In this document: one piece after another, positions 34,975-44,329 of the stretch
Layout: each line of letters opens with the position of its first letter
Position numbering within the stretch: the stretch's first letter is position 1
Source of the DNA: Cytophagales bacterium
Lineage (GTDB): Bacteria > Bacteroidota > Bacteroidia > Cytophagales > Thermoflexibacteraceae
Length of the DNA: 52,411 nucleotides
Reading direction: 5' to 3'
Assembly: GCA_947457925.1 (NCBI GenBank)
Contig: CANGYA010000006.1
Location: 1 to 52,411 of the forward strand
Notes under the pieces: generated by a model
Databases searched by the model: none
Seen by the model: the letters and a program-made list of their open reading frames with translations, nothing else
Told to the model about the DNA's origin: nothing
Translations under genes and position numbers: made by a program

Positions 34975-35823
34975 ATGTTTTTTAAAGAAGAACTTAGTCA
35001 AATGAGTGAATTGCAGAAACGTATGATTTCTGCTTCATTAGGGGCTTTACTGATTGTAAATAGTATTTATTGGAGTGAATGGACATATTTCGCCATATTT
35101 TTTGGTATTTGTATGTTTTCTCTATTAGAATTTTACAAACTTTTGGGCTTAGACGGCAACTTGCCTTTGCGTACTTTTGGTACATTAAACGGATTACTAC
35201 TATTTTCTTTGAGTTTTTTTATAGAAAGATTTGACCTCAATACGAAGTATTATTTTTTGTGTGCGGTGTCCCTCACAGGCATTTACTTTATCAAACTGTA
35301 TGTCAAACGAGATTTAAAACCTTTTGCCAATATAGCCTTTACATTTTTGGGTATTATTTATGTGGCTGTGCCTTTTTCATTGATAAATGTATCCATATTT
35401 TTTAAGCAAACTTATAGCTATCAAGTCATCTTAGGCACAATGCTTATTTTGTGGGCTTCTGACGCAGGGGCTTATTTTGCAGGTAAACGTTTTGGCAAAA
35501 GGAAGTTGTTTTACAGAATTTCTCCCAAGAAAACATGGGAAGGCAGTATTGGTGGTGGCTTAGCTGCTTTGTTTATTGGTTATGCGTTTTCATTTTTGTT
35601 TACAGACTTACCTTTGTGGAAATGGCTTTGCATCTCAATGATTATTGTGGTAGCTGGTACGTATGGTGACTTGGTAGAATCTTTGTTTAAACGCAGCATT
35701 AACATCAAAGACTCTGGCGGTGTGATACCGGGGCATGGCGGTTTCTTGGATAGATTTGACAGTTTGTTGCTGTCTGCACCGTTTATTACGGCATTTATTA
35801 AGATACTCATTGATTTTAACTAA
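34975..35823 (+). CDS. cdsA: Phosphatidate cytidylyltransferase
   Basis: 282 aa from the ATG at 34975; a TTG at 34930 is upstream in frame but gives an unlikely N-terminus. It makes CDP-diacylglycerol from CTP and phosphatidic acid, the branch point of phospholipid synthesis. About eight membrane segments. The C-terminal signature reads SLFKRSINIKDSGGVIPGHG then GFLDRFDSLL, the complete CDP-alcohol signature with K, D, HGG and D-R. SPKKTWEGSIGG precedes it. Confidence 0.96.
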   Translation: MFFKEELSQMSELQKRMISASLGALLIVNSIYWSEWTYFAIFFGICMFSLLEFYKLLGLDGNLPLRTFGTLNGLLLFSLSFFIERFDLNTKYYFLCAVSLTGIYFIKLYVKRDLKPFANIAFTFLGIIYVAVPFSLINVSIFFKQTYSYQVILGTMLILWASDAGAYFAGKRFGKRKLFYRISPKKTWEGSIGGGLAALFIGYAFSFLFTDLPLWKWLCISMIIVVAGTYGDLVESLFKRSINIKDSGGVIPGHGGFLDRFDSLLLSAPFITAFIKILIDFN

Positions 35824-35975
35824 CTCTAAGCACAGACACCTTTCAACTTCTTCAGGTTATCATAAGTAGCAAGGTGCTTACTTCGCAATCATGTATTTTT
35901 ACGAAAAAAGTTAAGTTTTCTTAGAAAAAAATAGGATAAATTGTATCTTTACTATTGAGTTAAAATATTTTGGAT

Positions 35976-36887
35976 ATGCCTATTATAGCAAAACGGTTCA
36001 TTAATCCCTTTACAGATTTTGGGTTTAAGAAAATATTTGGGGAAGAAAATAATAAGGAATTTTTAATAGATTTCCTCAATGAATTGTTGGGTGTGGAGAT
36101 TGTCAATCTTACTTACTTAAAAACAGAGAAGTTAGGTTTGGCAGAGATAGACCGCAGGGCTATTTATGACCTTTATTGTGAAAATGAGGCAGGCGAAAAG
36201 TTTATTGTAGAGCTACAACGTGCCAAACAAGAAAACTTTAAAGACCGCAGTATTTACTACGCCTCATTTCCGATTCAAGAACAAGCCAAAAGAGGCAAAT
36301 GGAATTATGAGTTAAAGGCAGTGTACTTTGTGGCTATCATGGACTTTAGTTTTGATACTACAGACACAGAAAACTTCGTGCATTATGTTCAACTCATGGA
36401 AACCAGACGCAAAGAGGTTTTTTATGATAAACTATTTTTCACGTACATAGAGATAGAGAAGTTTTATAAAGAACTGCATGAATTGGAAACCCATTTTGAA
36501 AAATGGCTTTATCTATTGAAAAACTTAGCTGCCTTAGACGATATTCCTGTGGAATTGGACGATGAAACTTTCCAAAGGTTATTTAAAGTAGCTGAAATAG
36601 CCAAATACAACCCACGCCAACGCCAAAATTATAGGAACAGTGAAAAAAACTATAACGACTATATTCTGTCTTTAGATACCTACTTCAGTGATGGGTATAA
36701 AGAAGGGGTTAAAGAGGGTATTGAGAAAGGACTGCAAGAGGGTATTAAAGAAGGACAGTACCAAAAAGCCCTACAAACAGCCGAAAAATGCCTTTTAAAG
36801 GGACTCACTGTAGAAGAAACCGTAGAACTTACGGAATTACCTATTGCTGTTATTCAAGAAATAGTGGATAAATTACCGAAAAGTTAA
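35976..36887 (+). CDS. Rpn/PD-(D/E)XK nuclease transposase-family protein
   Basis: 303 aa from the ATG at 35976; a TTG two codons upstream is less likely. N-terminus RFINPFTDFGFKKIFGEE is the hallmark of the family. The nuclease core is the Asp of RRAIYDLYCENE followed by KFIVELQRAKQ (E-x-Q). A Gly-Lys-Glu-rich repeat near residues 243-262 (GVKEGIEKGLQEGIKEGQ) is typical of the C-terminal half. Rpn proteins cut DNA and promote recombination; many are solitary, repeated accessory genes. Confidence 0.9.
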   Translation: MPIIAKRFINPFTDFGFKKIFGEENNKEFLIDFLNELLGVEIVNLTYLKTEKLGLAEIDRRAIYDLYCENEAGEKFIVELQRAKQENFKDRSIYYASFPIQEQAKRGKWNYELKAVYFVAIMDFSFDTTDTENFVHYVQLMETRRKEVFYDKLFFTYIEIEKFYKELHELETHFEKWLYLLKNLAALDDIPVELDDETFQRLFKVAEIAKYNPRQRQNYRNSEKNYNDYILSLDTYFSDGYKEGVKEGIEKGLQEGIKEGQYQKALQTAEKCLLKGLTVEETVELTELPIAVIQEIVDKLPKS

Positions 36888-36996
36888 ACCTTGTTTGATA
36901 ATTAAAAAAAAGCTGTAATAACTAAACCGTACTTTTTTAGTTGTTTCTATTGAAACAAAGACCAACGAACAAGAAAACTATAGACAACGGGTGTAA

Positions 36997-39183
36997 CTAA
37001 CATTGAAAACCGACTACTAATATATCGTCTGTTTGTGGGTAATTGCCTTTCCATGCTGTAATTTTTTCTAATAAAATACTTTCTTGTTTATCAAAGGGTG
37101 CTTGGTGGAGAGTTGTGAGTAAATCTCTAAAATGCTTAATCATAAACTTACGGTTATTACTACCGCCAAATTGGTCTGCATAACCATCTGTAAATAAATA
37201 AAATACGTCTTTGGACAAATACAAAATACGCTGTTCCTCAAAATGTTTGTCGTTCAAATGAGAACCGCCAATCGGATATTTAGAAGGTGCGTACTCTACC
37301 AATGCTCCATTGCGAAACTGATACACCACCCTTTTAGCACTTGCCAAAGTAATGACCTGTTCGACTATATTTATTTTCATAAGGGCAATGTCCATTCCGT
37401 CATTTACTTTGTCTTTACTCGTAACCACGCCTTGCTGTTGTAGAGTTTTTAATAAACTGTCGTCTAACTCTTTCAAAATACTTGCAGGTGAGGAAAGTTC
37501 TTGTTCATTAATAATTTTTCCTAATAAAGTATTACCAATCACCGTCATAAAAGCACCCGGCACACCATGCCCCGTACAATCTGCTACGGCAAAGAAAAAT
37601 TCCTGTGGGTGATGTGGCGAAGGTGCAAAAAAGTAAAAATCACCAGAAACAATGTCTTTGGGTTGGTAAAAAATGAAGGAATTAGGAAAAATACCTTTTA
37701 GTTTTTCTTTGGGTGGTAGCAAAGCCGTTTGTATTCTTTTGGCATACCGCACACTGTCTGTAATGTGTGTATAGGCGTGTTGCAAATGGTCTTTTTGCTC
37801 TTGTAATAGGTTACTTTGTGCCTCCAGTTCTTCGTTTTTATAGGCTATTTCCGCAGTTCTTTCGGCTACTTTCTGTTCTAAATCTCTGTTAATATTTTGC
37901 TGCAATTCTTCATTAGCTTTCAGTTGTGCAATTAATTCTTCTTGTGCTTTTTGCTTTTCTTTTTCTATCAAATTACTTCTGTAGCCTAAGCCAAAGGAAA
38001 AAATTATAATTTCTACTAATACGCCTACTGAAAAAGGACTAATAGTAATTGTACCGAAAATTACTCTTATCAATTCTACATTCAAGCCATTCAAGGTTTC
38101 TACCAAGCCACCGACCAATAAAGCTGCACTACCTACTGCCACAAATAGATTGAGGCTTTTATTGACTTTGCTGCTTAATAAAATAACAGATGAAATAATA
38201 CCTACTATAATGTCTATAATTAAAATACTACTAACTATCATATTAAATAAATCACTAAACATACGATTTAAGGTAGTGATAAACAGTATCATAACTACAA
38301 TGATACGTAAGCATACGTAGATATTATAAAACTTATTTAGCGTAATAGATATTTTTTTGAGGCTAACAAATTGCTTAATAAATAGTAGATAAAAGATAGG
38401 TACAAAACCTAAAAGTAATGTGTGAATAGCCCATCTCTCACCTAAAAAATCTCTTAAAATGACGATATTTTCAGGGAAACTACCGATACCAATGAATAGA
38501 GCTGAAAATAAAATATATAAACTGTAATATAAATAGGCTTTATCTCTAAAAATACCTGCAAGTAGTAGATTATAGAAAAACATTAGTAGGTAAGCACCTA
38601 AAAAAAGTGCTACCGTAAAATAATTTTTAATCGCCCAATTAATATAAACGTAAGGATTAGTTAATTTAATATTTAAGGAAGCTGAATTTTGTTTTTTTAT
38701 ACATTTTATCCATATATGAATAATTTGTTGTTTGAGGAGAAAAAAATTGGCTCTATTGGACAAATACGAAATGGCTCTATATTTTGTGGCAATTTGGTTA
38801 CCTGTAATGCTTTGTATAATTTTTCCATTCGGGTAAATAAAATAGATTTCTAATGAATCACAAGCAGGGGCAGTAAAGAAATATTCCTTGTCATAAGGGA
38901 GTACACTATAAATTTTTGTGTGTAGCCAAGTAGCATTTTCACTATCTAATAAAACTCTTTTTGTGCTATCCGCACCCACTTGTTGTAAGGGCATTTTTTG
39001 TACCTCGTTTAATGATAATAAATTGGTAGTATCTTCAAACCGATAAACAAATTGCCTAAGTACAGGGTAAATATTATGTTCTGTAATCAACTGCACATTT
39101 CGCAAACTATCTTGTGCTGATACTGTTGTAGTATGCACCAAAAAGCAATAGATACTTAGCAATAAAAGTTTTATGTTTTTCAT
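36997..39183 (-). CDS. 7TMR-DISM sensor with SpoIIE/PP2C phosphatase
   Basis: 728 aa from the ATG at 39183, which begins a signal peptide (MKNIKLLLLSIYCFL). Order: periplasmic 7TMR-DISMED2-like sensor (about 30-185), seven membrane segments (about 190-400), coiled coil (about 405-475), SpoIIE phosphatase (about 485-728). Metal-binding motifs are SGDFYFF, VADCTGHGVPGAFM, NDGMDIALM and FTDGYADQ. It should turn a periplasmic signal into dephosphorylation of a cytoplasmic target. The phosphatase domain is close to that at 3024-4745. No partner anti-anti-sigma gene is nearby. Confidence 0.9.
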   Translation of the reverse strand: MKNIKLLLLSIYCFLVHTTTVSAQDSLRNVQLITEHNIYPVLRQFVYRFEDTTNLLSLNEVQKMPLQQVGADSTKRVLLDSENATWLHTKIYSVLPYDKEYFFTAPACDSLEIYFIYPNGKIIQSITGNQIATKYRAISYLSNRANFFLLKQQIIHIWIKCIKKQNSASLNIKLTNPYVYINWAIKNYFTVALFLGAYLLMFFYNLLLAGIFRDKAYLYYSLYILFSALFIGIGSFPENIVILRDFLGERWAIHTLLLGFVPIFYLLFIKQFVSLKKISITLNKFYNIYVCLRIIVVMILFITTLNRMFSDLFNMIVSSILIIDIIVGIISSVILLSSKVNKSLNLFVAVGSAALLVGGLVETLNGLNVELIRVIFGTITISPFSVGVLVEIIIFSFGLGYRSNLIEKEKQKAQEELIAQLKANEELQQNINRDLEQKVAERTAEIAYKNEELEAQSNLLQEQKDHLQHAYTHITDSVRYAKRIQTALLPPKEKLKGIFPNSFIFYQPKDIVSGDFYFFAPSPHHPQEFFFAVADCTGHGVPGAFMTVIGNTLLGKIINEQELSSPASILKELDDSLLKTLQQQGVVTSKDKVNDGMDIALMKINIVEQVITLASAKRVVYQFRNGALVEYAPSKYPIGGSHLNDKHFEEQRILYLSKDVFYLFTDGYADQFGGSNNRKFMIKHFRDLLTTLHQAPFDKQESILLEKITAWKGNYPQTDDILVVGFQC

Positions 39184-39325
39184 CATGCTTTTAAAGAATA
39201 GATTTGAGAAATTGGCAAGGCAAGTAAGCAAATAGATAAAAGTAGATTTGTTTTTAGGCGAATATACAACTATTTTTTGCTATGACTTTTGTAATATTAC
39301 GGTAAATTTACCAAAAAGATAACAC

Positions 39326-40033
39326 ATGAACATCATCATCACAGGGGCAAGCAGTGGCATAGGCTACGCCACCGTTTTGGCATTGGCAGCAGACCCTCGC
39401 AACTATATTTTGGCGGTAGCACGCAGCGAAGATAAACTCCAGCAGTTGGCACAAGAAGCACAACAATTACACCATAATAATAATGTAGTAACGATTGCCT
39501 TAGACCTTACCCAAAAAGATTTTTTGCCTTTGCTCAAACAAGTAGAGAAATTAGGCAACGAAATAGATGTGCTGGTAAATAATGCAGGGGGACTTGTCAA
39601 TAAACCTTTCGGAGAGTTGCAAGATGAAGATTGGATAGAAATGTTCCAAACCAATGTGCTAAGTGCCGTTCATGCCACCAAACTTTTGTTGCCTTACATG
39701 GGTCAGCACCGTAGGGGTCATGTAGTTAATATTGGCAGTATGGGAGGGTATCAGGGTAGTAGTAAATTTGCAGGTTTGGCAGCCTACAGTGCCAGCAAAG
39801 CAGCTTTAGGCAATCTTACAGAGTGTTTAGCAGCAGAATATCCAGATTTGAATGTGGCGTTTAACTGTTTGGCATTAGGGGCAGTACAAACGGAAATGTT
39901 GGAAAAAGCATTTCCAAATTATCAAGCTCCAGTAAGCTGCCAAGAAATGGCACAATACATTGCATTTTTTTGCGTACATGGGCAGCAGTTCCAAAATGGT
40001 AAAATTGTTCCTTTGTCAATTACTACGCCTTAG
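39326..40033 (+). CDS. Short-chain dehydrogenase/reductase
   Basis: 235 aa. NAD(P)-binding motif TGASSGIGYATVLAL, NNAGG, the catalytic Ser in NIGSMGG and the YSASKAA motif (Y-x3-K). After the motif the substrate loop is short. Likely an oxidoreductase on a small hydroxyl/keto substrate; resembles uncharacterised SDRs related to YdfG. It stands alone, divergent from the DISM phosphatase. Confidence 0.9.
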   Translation: MNIIITGASSGIGYATVLALAADPRNYILAVARSEDKLQQLAQEAQQLHHNNNVVTIALDLTQKDFLPLLKQVEKLGNEIDVLVNNAGGLVNKPFGELQDEDWIEMFQTNVLSAVHATKLLLPYMGQHRRGHVVNIGSMGGYQGSSKFAGLAAYSASKAALGNLTECLAAEYPDLNVAFNCLALGAVQTEMLEKAFPNYQAPVSCQEMAQYIAFFCVHGQQFQNGKIVPLSITTP

Positions 40034-40117
40034 TTGGAAAATATAACAGTGCAGATTTATGCTGGAGATAGATTTTTATTTTGGAGTAAATTAATAGTGT
40101 AGCTTCCAAAAATAGCT

Positions 40118-40148
40118 GTCAAGAGTAAACTTGTATTTTATTCTTGAC
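40118..40148 (-). terminator. Hairpin after tRNA-Arg
   Basis: GTCAAGAGTAAA (40118-40129) pairs with TTTATTCTTGAC (40137-40148) with one G-T, 10 bases past the tRNA 3' end on the - strand. Confidence 0.6.
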
Positions 40149-40158
40149 AACAAGTTTG

Positions 40159-40230
40159 TAGCAGCAGTAGGAATCGAACCTACATCAAAGGCTCCGGAAA
40201 CCCTTATTCTATCCATTGAACTATGCTGCC
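40159..40230 (-). tRNA. tRNA-Arg (anticodon CCG)
   Basis: 72 nt. Acceptor GGCAGCA pairs with TGCTGCT (G1-T72 wobble). D arm GTTC/GAAT with loop AATGGATA. Anticodon arm AGGGT-TTCCGGA-GCCTT, anticodon CCG, reading CGG (Arg). T arm GTAGG-TTCGATT-CCTAC. Discriminator A; CCA is not encoded. A short antisense-like reading frame over this tRNA is an artefact. Confidence 0.95.
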
Positions 40231-40241
40231 GATTAGGACTG

Positions 40242-40274
40242 CAAAAGTAGTATAAATTGCGAAATAATTTGCAA
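40242..40274 (-). promoter_or_regulatory. Promoter for tRNA-Arg
   Basis: On the - strand TTG (40272-40274), 22 bases, then TACTTTTG (40242-40249), matching TAnnTTTG. The predicted start, about 7 bases later, lies just before the tRNA 5' end at 40230. Confidence 0.6.
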
Positions 40275-40307
40275 ATTTGTTGATAAAAATTCAATCATTG
40301 CTGTTGT

Positions 40308-40862
40308 ATGTCTAAAAACAAAGATGCCATCAGAGAATTATATGAGCAGTACGGGGTAGATGCCTACTATGAAAACAATGCACACCGTTACAAAAATCCT
40401 CATTTGCCGTATATTCAAGCCTTGTTACGTCAGAATGAAAGCCGTATTAACTATCAAAAAATTTTGGATTTGGGTTGCGGGCATGGGGAAGTTACTCGTA
40501 CCCTGCAAAAAATGGGCTACCAAAATATGACTGGCTGCGACCCTTATACGCATTTGTATTACACCAAAAAGACCAAACAGCCTTGTTTTAATTTTGGTTT
40601 CAAAGAAATATTAAAAGGACAACTTACAGGAGAATACTCTGCAATCATCGCAAGTTTCTCCATGCACCTTTGCGAAGAAAAAGAATTGTATGGGCTTACC
40701 TATCGGCTATTTGCCCACTCCCCTACTCTTGTGGTAATTACCCCACACAAAAGACCAGCCTTAGAAGAAATACAAGGTGTTGAATTGGTATTAGAAGATT
40801 TTGTATTGACAGATGAAAAAGGTAAAAAAGTATTTTTAAAATCATATATTCAAAAAATATAA
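40308..40862 (+). CDS. SAM-dependent methyltransferase
   Basis: 184 aa. Class I methyltransferase: motif I ILDLGCGHGEVTRTL (residues about 48-62), then the acidic end of strand 2 in MTGCDPYTHL, and IASFSMHLCEE as motif IV-like. Length is near the minimum for the fold. An SGNH hydrolase gene starts 8 bases after its stop, so they form an operon. Acceptor unknown. Confidence 0.85.
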   Translation: MSKNKDAIRELYEQYGVDAYYENNAHRYKNPHLPYIQALLRQNESRINYQKILDLGCGHGEVTRTLQKMGYQNMTGCDPYTHLYYTKKTKQPCFNFGFKEILKGQLTGEYSAIIASFSMHLCEEKELYGLTYRLFAHSPTLVVITPHKRPALEEIQGVELVLEDFVLTDEKGKKVFLKSYIQKI

Positions 40863-40869
40863 ATTAGTT

Positions 40870-41979
40870 ATGTCAAAAATAAAGTTAATTACTATTAATA
40901 TCATTGTGTTTTTTTGCTTACTATTCTTTATAGAAGGTGCTTCATGGCTTGTTCTTAGGCTAACAAACAAAAAAAAAGTTCCTTTACATGAAAGATTAGC
41001 CTACTACCAACAACAATCTTGGTCAAAAGACTACTTGGCAGAACATCAAAAATCATTTCAATTTGATTTTCACCCTTTTGTGATGTCCAGAAAACAGCCA
41101 TTTAAGGGGAAATATGTAAATATAGACAGCACAGGCTTACGTTACACTGCCTACAACAGTGCTAAAATTGGAGCTAAAAAAGTCTTTTTTATGGGAGGTT
41201 CTACCATTTATGGTACAGGCTCACCCGATAGTTTGACTATTCCATCTTATTTTTCAAAAATTTTACATCAAAAAAACGCCGATACTTCTATTGTAGCCTA
41301 TAATTTTGGAGAATCAGCTTGGGTAATTCAACAAAGTTTAATTCAATTAATAGGAGAGTTACGGAGTGGAAATATACCAGATTTTGTTGTTTTTTATGAT
41401 GGTGCTAACGATATGTACGCAGCGTTGCAAAATAAAAAAGCTAACTCTTTCCAAAATGCCGAAACGTATGCACAAAATATACGTCCAGATTTTAAAATTA
41501 TTTTACAAAGAATATGGAAATTAATAAAAGATAAAAGTTATACATTATCATTATTTGAGCAGTTTTTTGAAAAGCCCAAATTTTCAAGTTTGACTCCACA
41601 ACAAGAGCAAAATTTAGCACAAGATGTAGTAAAAAATTATTTTGCTACGTACCAACTGATAGAGGCTTTGGCAAAAAGCTATAATTTTAAATTTGCGTTG
41701 TTTTGGCAACCTACTTTGGCGGTTACTCAAAAAAGTTTGGGGAGTTATGAAAAAGAATTATTGGCTAAAGACGACAAAGTTTTAGCTAATTTTTTGAAAG
41801 TAACTACGCAATTTGTAGAAAAGGCATCTAAAGAAAAATATCCTCATTTTTACCTATTACACCATGCCCTTGATACCATTCCAGCAGATGTATTCTTTGA
41901 TTTTGTGCATATCACCCCACAAGGCAATGAAATGATTGCACAAAATATGATACAGGCTTTGGAGAAAAATAAGAATTAG
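40870..41979 (+). CDS. SGNH/GDSL-like hydrolase, membrane-anchored
   Basis: 369 aa. An N-terminal membrane anchor (residues 4-25) is followed by a SGNH fold: block I FMGGSTIYG (Ser nucleophile), block III VVFYDGANDMY (Asn), block V FDFVHITPQGNEM (Asp and His). Likely an esterase or O-acyl transfer enzyme acting on envelope glycans or lipids. The close start behind the methyltransferase suggests co-translation; a joint modification pathway is inference. Confidence 0.85.
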   Translation: MSKIKLITINIIVFFCLLFFIEGASWLVLRLTNKKKVPLHERLAYYQQQSWSKDYLAEHQKSFQFDFHPFVMSRKQPFKGKYVNIDSTGLRYTAYNSAKIGAKKVFFMGGSTIYGTGSPDSLTIPSYFSKILHQKNADTSIVAYNFGESAWVIQQSLIQLIGELRSGNIPDFVVFYDGANDMYAALQNKKANSFQNAETYAQNIRPDFKIILQRIWKLIKDKSYTLSLFEQFFEKPKFSSLTPQQEQNLAQDVVKNYFATYQLIEALAKSYNFKFALFWQPTLAVTQKSLGSYEKELLAKDDKVLANFLKVTTQFVEKASKEKYPHFYLLHHALDTIPADVFFDFVHITPQGNEMIAQNMIQALEKNKN

Positions 41980-42007
41980 TAGATAAGCTATTTGTCCAAC
42001 ACCTTAT

Positions 42008-42388
42008 TTATTTTAGAGCTTCTCTTTCTTCTTGTTTACCTTTTCGTAGCAATTTATCACCAAAAATTAGGGCAATAATAGCTCCTATACCTAAAATAGC
42101 ACCAGTTATAGCTAATCCAATAGGGGAAATGTTGGGGTTAGCATACGCACTTGCTATCAAAAATGCTAATCCAAATCCCATAGCATATAAAAGAGCAACT
42201 ATGCCTAATACAATAAGGAATGTCCCCCATATTTTCTTCTTATTTTTCTTTTTAACGATAGACCTAATAAGAAAGAACAGCCCAAACCCAAGCCAAAAAA
42301 CACTAAGTAATATGTCATTATTTTGAGTTGTAGCTGTTTTTTGTGGAGAAATTGTGGTATTTTTAGTTATAATGTAGCTTGTTTGCAT
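42008..42388 (-). CDS. Small membrane protein, unknown function
   Basis: 126 aa if translation starts at the ATG at 42388; ATGs at 42400 and 42442 would add residues. Three membrane segments at about residues 28-45, 55-85 and 92-115, with a Lys-rich stretch (KKKNKKK) between the first two. No recognised family. Separated from the carboxylase gene by the hairpin at 42439-42487. Confidence 0.6.
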   Translation of the reverse strand: MQTSYIITKNTTISPQKTATTQNNDILLSVFWLGFGLFFLIRSIVKKKNKKKIWGTFLIVLGIVALLYAMGFGLAFLIASAYANPNISPIGLAITGAILGIGAIIALIFGDKLLRKGKQEEREALK

Positions 42389-42438
42389 AAATATAATCAT
42401 TACTGTATTCCCATTACGAATAATATTGCACAAACATA

Positions 42439-42487
42439 ACACCCAAAAATTATCTAAATGTTAGAACTATTTAGATAACTTTTGGGT
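42439..42487 (-). terminator. Long hairpin after carboxylase gene
   Basis: Arms 42439-42458 and 42468-42487 pair over 20 bp with one mismatch around a 9-base loop. It lies 36 bases past the carboxylase stop on the - strand. Confidence 0.75.
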
Positions 42488-42522
42488 GCATAGAGATATT
42501 TTATGATTAAGAGAGGACTTTC

Positions 42523-44175
42523 TCAGACTTGAATCACGCCTACATTGTATCTTTTGGTGCTGGGTGCGTGGTTAGCAGCCTCTATACCCATAGAAATTAC
42601 TTTACGAGTTTCCAATGGGTCTATGATGCCATCTATCCACAAACGACTTGCAGCGTAGTAAGGCGAAAGTTGTTCGTCATATTTGCCTTTAATTTCGTTG
42701 AATAGTTTTTCTTCATCTTCTTGGCTCAACTCTTTACCTTTGGCTTTCAAAGAGGCAACTTTGATTTGCAACAAAGTTTTAGCAGCCGATGCCCCACTCA
42801 TTACTGCCAACTGCGAGGTAGGCCAAGCATAAATTAGACGAGGGTCGTAGGCTTTACCACACATGGCGTAGTTGCCTGCACCGTAAGAGTTGCCAACAAT
42901 AATTGTGAATTTAGGCACAACAGAGTTAGACATCGCATTCACCATTTTCGCACCGTCTTTGATGATGCCACCATGTTCTGAACGGCTACCCACCATAAAA
43001 CCAGAAACATCTTGTAAAAACACCAAAGGAATACGTTTTTGGTTACAGTTCATAATAAAACGTGCTGCCTTGTCTGCCGAATCTGAATAGATAACGCCAC
43101 CCATTTGTATTTCGCCTTTCTTGGTTTTCACTACTTTGCGTTGGTTAGCCACAATGCCCACAGCCCAACCGTCTATACGTGCATAGCCACAAATGAGGGT
43201 TTGTCCGTACAATTCTTTGTAATGTTCAAACTCGGAATTATCTACTAAACGGTTGATAATTTCCATCATATCATAAGGTTTTACTCTGTCGGCAGCAGGG
43301 TAAATACCATAAAGGTCTTTTTCGTTCAACTTGGGTGCAATGGCTTTCACTCTGTCATAACCTGCCTTCGGGCTGTCGCCTACTTTGCTCATAATGTTGC
43401 GAATAGCCGTTAAACATTCTTGGTCATTGGCAAATTTATAGTCCGTAACCCCAGAAATTTCGCAGTGAGTCGTTGCTCCACCTAAAGTTTCGTTGTCTAT
43501 GGTTTCGCCAATCGCAGATTTTACTAAATAAGAACCTGCCAAAAACACACTGCCCGTTTTATCTACAATCATTGCCTCGTCTGACATGATAGGCAAATAC
43601 GCCCCACCCGCCACGCAACTACCCATGATAGCAGCTACTTGTAAAATGCCTTCTGACGACATGATGGCATTATTGCGGAAAATTCTACCGAAATGTTCTT
43701 TATCAGGAAAAACCTCGTCTTGCATAGGCAAAAACACCCCTGCACTGTCCACCAAATAAATGATAGGAATACGGTTTTCCATAGCTATTTCTTGTGCCCT
43801 CAAATTCTTTTTGGCGGTTATCGGAAACCAAGCCCCAGCCTTTACGGTTGCGTCATTCGCCACGATAACACACTGACGACCAGTCACATAACCCAACACA
43901 ACCACCACACCACCAGACGGACAACCACCTACTTCTTGGTACATACCATCTCCCACAAATGCCCCAACCTCCAATGTAGGTTTGTCTTTGTCCACCAAAA
44001 ACTCTATTCTTTCTCTTGCTGTTAGTTTGCCTTGTTTGTGTTGTTCTTCTATTTTCTTTTCGCCGCCGCCTTTATGCACCGCAGCCAATCTTTGTTTGAG
44101 AGCAAAACAAAGTTGTTTTTGTACGTCTTCGTTTTTATTAAATTCTAAATCAATTTTTTCGTGCTGTGTTGTCAT
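42523..44175 (-). CDS. Acyl-CoA carboxylase carboxyltransferase (MCC-beta-like)
   Basis: 550 aa from the ATG at 44175; a TTG four codons upstream is possible. Carboxyltransferase of a biotin-dependent acyl-CoA carboxylase. Crotonase-fold signatures: GKLTARERIEFLVD, YLVDSAGVFLPMQDEVFPD then GRIFRNNAIMSSEGI, the oxyanion region GSCVAGGAYLPIM and FIIVGNSYGAGNYAMCGKAY-type text (GNSYGAGNYAMCGKAY). The LPMQDEVFP segment fits the methylcrotonoyl/propionyl beta group better than AccD. The biotin-carrying alpha subunit is not next to it. Confidence 0.92.
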   Translation of the reverse strand: MTTQHEKIDLEFNKNEDVQKQLCFALKQRLAAVHKGGGEKKIEEQHKQGKLTARERIEFLVDKDKPTLEVGAFVGDGMYQEVGGCPSGGVVVVLGYVTGRQCVIVANDATVKAGAWFPITAKKNLRAQEIAMENRIPIIYLVDSAGVFLPMQDEVFPDKEHFGRIFRNNAIMSSEGILQVAAIMGSCVAGGAYLPIMSDEAMIVDKTGSVFLAGSYLVKSAIGETIDNETLGGATTHCEISGVTDYKFANDQECLTAIRNIMSKVGDSPKAGYDRVKAIAPKLNEKDLYGIYPAADRVKPYDMMEIINRLVDNSEFEHYKELYGQTLICGYARIDGWAVGIVANQRKVVKTKKGEIQMGGVIYSDSADKAARFIMNCNQKRIPLVFLQDVSGFMVGSRSEHGGIIKDGAKMVNAMSNSVVPKFTIIVGNSYGAGNYAMCGKAYDPRLIYAWPTSQLAVMSGASAAKTLLQIKVASLKAKGKELSQEDEEKLFNEIKGKYDEQLSPYYAASRLWIDGIIDPLETRKVISMGIEAANHAPSTKRYNVGVIQV

Positions 44176-44300
44176 TGTGTTGGTCAAGTTAAATTTTGGA
44201 CAAAGGTAAGAAAAAATGCTGTTGGCTCAAGTGCTTACAGTGCTTTTGTCTGCAAATCATATTACCTTAAAATGGCTAAAAAAAATTTAATTCCTTTTTA

Positions 44301-44320
44301 TTAATGCTTGTAAGCATTAA
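44301..44320 (-). terminator. Small hairpin after frameshifted membrane gene
   Basis: TTAATGCTT (44301-44309) pairs with AAGCATTAA (44312-44320) with a 2-base loop, just past the stop at 44330. Confidence 0.5.
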
Positions 44321-44329
44321 TAAAACTAG

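Noticed and set aside
40091-40294. 67-residue reading frame on the - strand
   Set aside because: It overlays the tRNA-Arg gene; its middle (MDRIRVSGAFDVGSIPTAAT) is the usual false translation of a tRNA.
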